Assembly (NCBI RefSeq): GCF_003710085.1
Contig: NZ_CP033324.1
Span: forward strand, 2,303,501 to 2,367,500
Direction of reading: 5' to 3'
DNA: 64,000 nucleotides
Origin: Nocardioides pantholopis
Lineage (GTDB): Bacteria > Actinomycetota > Actinomycetes > Propionibacteriales > Nocardioidaceae
How positions within the stretch are numbered: position 1 is the stretch's first letter; every line of letters starts with the position of its first letter. This document shows positions 63,764-64,000 of the stretch, one piece after another. The position numbers were made by a program, and so were the translations under genes. The notes under the pieces were generated by a model, which was not told the DNA's origin, made no database searches, and was given only the letters and a program-made list of their open reading frames with translations.

Positions 63764-64000
63764 TCAGGCGATCCGCTCCAGCACCGTTGCGTTGGCGAGG
63801 CCGCCGGCCTCGCACATGGTCTGCAGGCCGCGGGTGCCACCGGTCTGCTCGAGGTGGTTGAGCAGGGTGACGAAGATCCGGCACCCGGAGGCGCCGAGGG
63901 GGTGGCCCAGGGCGATCGCCCCGCCGCGCGGGTTGATCCGGGTGAAGTCGACGCCGAACTCCTTGGCCCAGGCCAACGGGACCGACGCGAACGCCTCGTT
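63764..64000 (-). CDS. Acetyl-CoA acetyltransferase (thiolase), C-terminal part only
   Basis: The last 78 residues of a thiolase cut by the window end (its 5' part lies to the right). NEAFASVPLAWA at the edge, GGAIALGHPLGASG with the catalytic His, and MCEAGGLANATVLERIA with the C-terminal Cys of the active site are visible. It would cleave the 3-ketoacyl-CoA made by the SDR. Being first in the operon with the SDR and dehydrogenases, it completes a beta-oxidation cycle. Confidence 0.92.
   Translation of the reverse strand, partial: NEAFASVPLAWAKEFGVDFTRINPRGGAIALGHPLGASGCRIFVTLLNHLEQTGGTRGLQTMCEAGGLANATVLERIA

Noticed and set aside
48327..64000. Steroid (cholesterol-type) degradation cluster
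   Set aside because: No kst, hsa, kshA/B or mce genes; only the dehydrogenase pair and racemase resemble that pathway.

Overview
The window is high-GC DNA from an actinobacterium. The gene order, GTG/TTG starts, leaderless-looking promoters, an F420-dependent enzyme and several acyl-CoA dehydrogenases suggest Nocardioides or a close relative; this placement is inferred from content, not from a marker gene search. No phage, CRISPR array or rRNA is visible.

Region 1 (about 1-39,650) is conserved housekeeping DNA, almost all on the minus strand and tightly packed with 1-8 base stop/start overlaps. Read right to left (in transcription order) it runs thrS, a GH25-like lipoprotein, HIT protein, inositol monophosphatase, CDP-alcohol phosphatidyltransferase, metallophosphoesterase, YebC, ruvC-ruvA-ruvB, yajC-secD-secF, apt, rel, MBL hydrolase, hisS, aspS, a peptide-type ABC transporter, rarA, two small proteins, alaS, ruvX, mltG, aroE, a prepilin-peptidase-like protein, aroC, aroK, aroB, aroQ. 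This is the order I recall from the thrS-to-aroQ block of Mycobacterium tuberculosis, minus the PIM-mannoside and PLP-synthase genes and plus a dipeptide/oligopeptide transporter. Translation (four tRNA synthetases), Holliday junction processing, Sec export and the shikimate pathway are therefore grouped here.

Region 2 (about 39,650-48,330) is accessory and scarred. It holds a decayed zinc-type oxidoreductase pseudogene next to a 51-bp palindromic repeat, a small membrane protein with a PadR regulator, a UBP-type zinc finger protein, a PRISE-like reductase, a large LuxR-family ATPase regulator, stacked remnants of three different insertion sequence families, four tRNA genes (Val-CAC, Gly, Cys, Val-GAC) and an aminodeoxychorismate-lyase-like gene.

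Region 3 (about 48,330-64,000, cut by the window end) is a catabolic island for CoA thioesters: F420-type monooxygenase/reductase, alpha-methylacyl-CoA racemase-like protein, an orphan NitT/TauT-type binding lipoprotein, two crotonase-family proteins, an NDP-forming acyl-CoA synthetase, four acyl-CoA dehydrogenases (one adjacent pair probably heteromeric), a short-chain dehydrogenase and a thiolase, controlled by two LysR and one IclR regulator. Three promoters in it share a motif, so it probably acts as one regulon that activates, racemises and beta-oxidises a methyl-branched or alicyclic acid. The substrate cannot be read from sequence; this is the best candidate in the window for an undescribed system.
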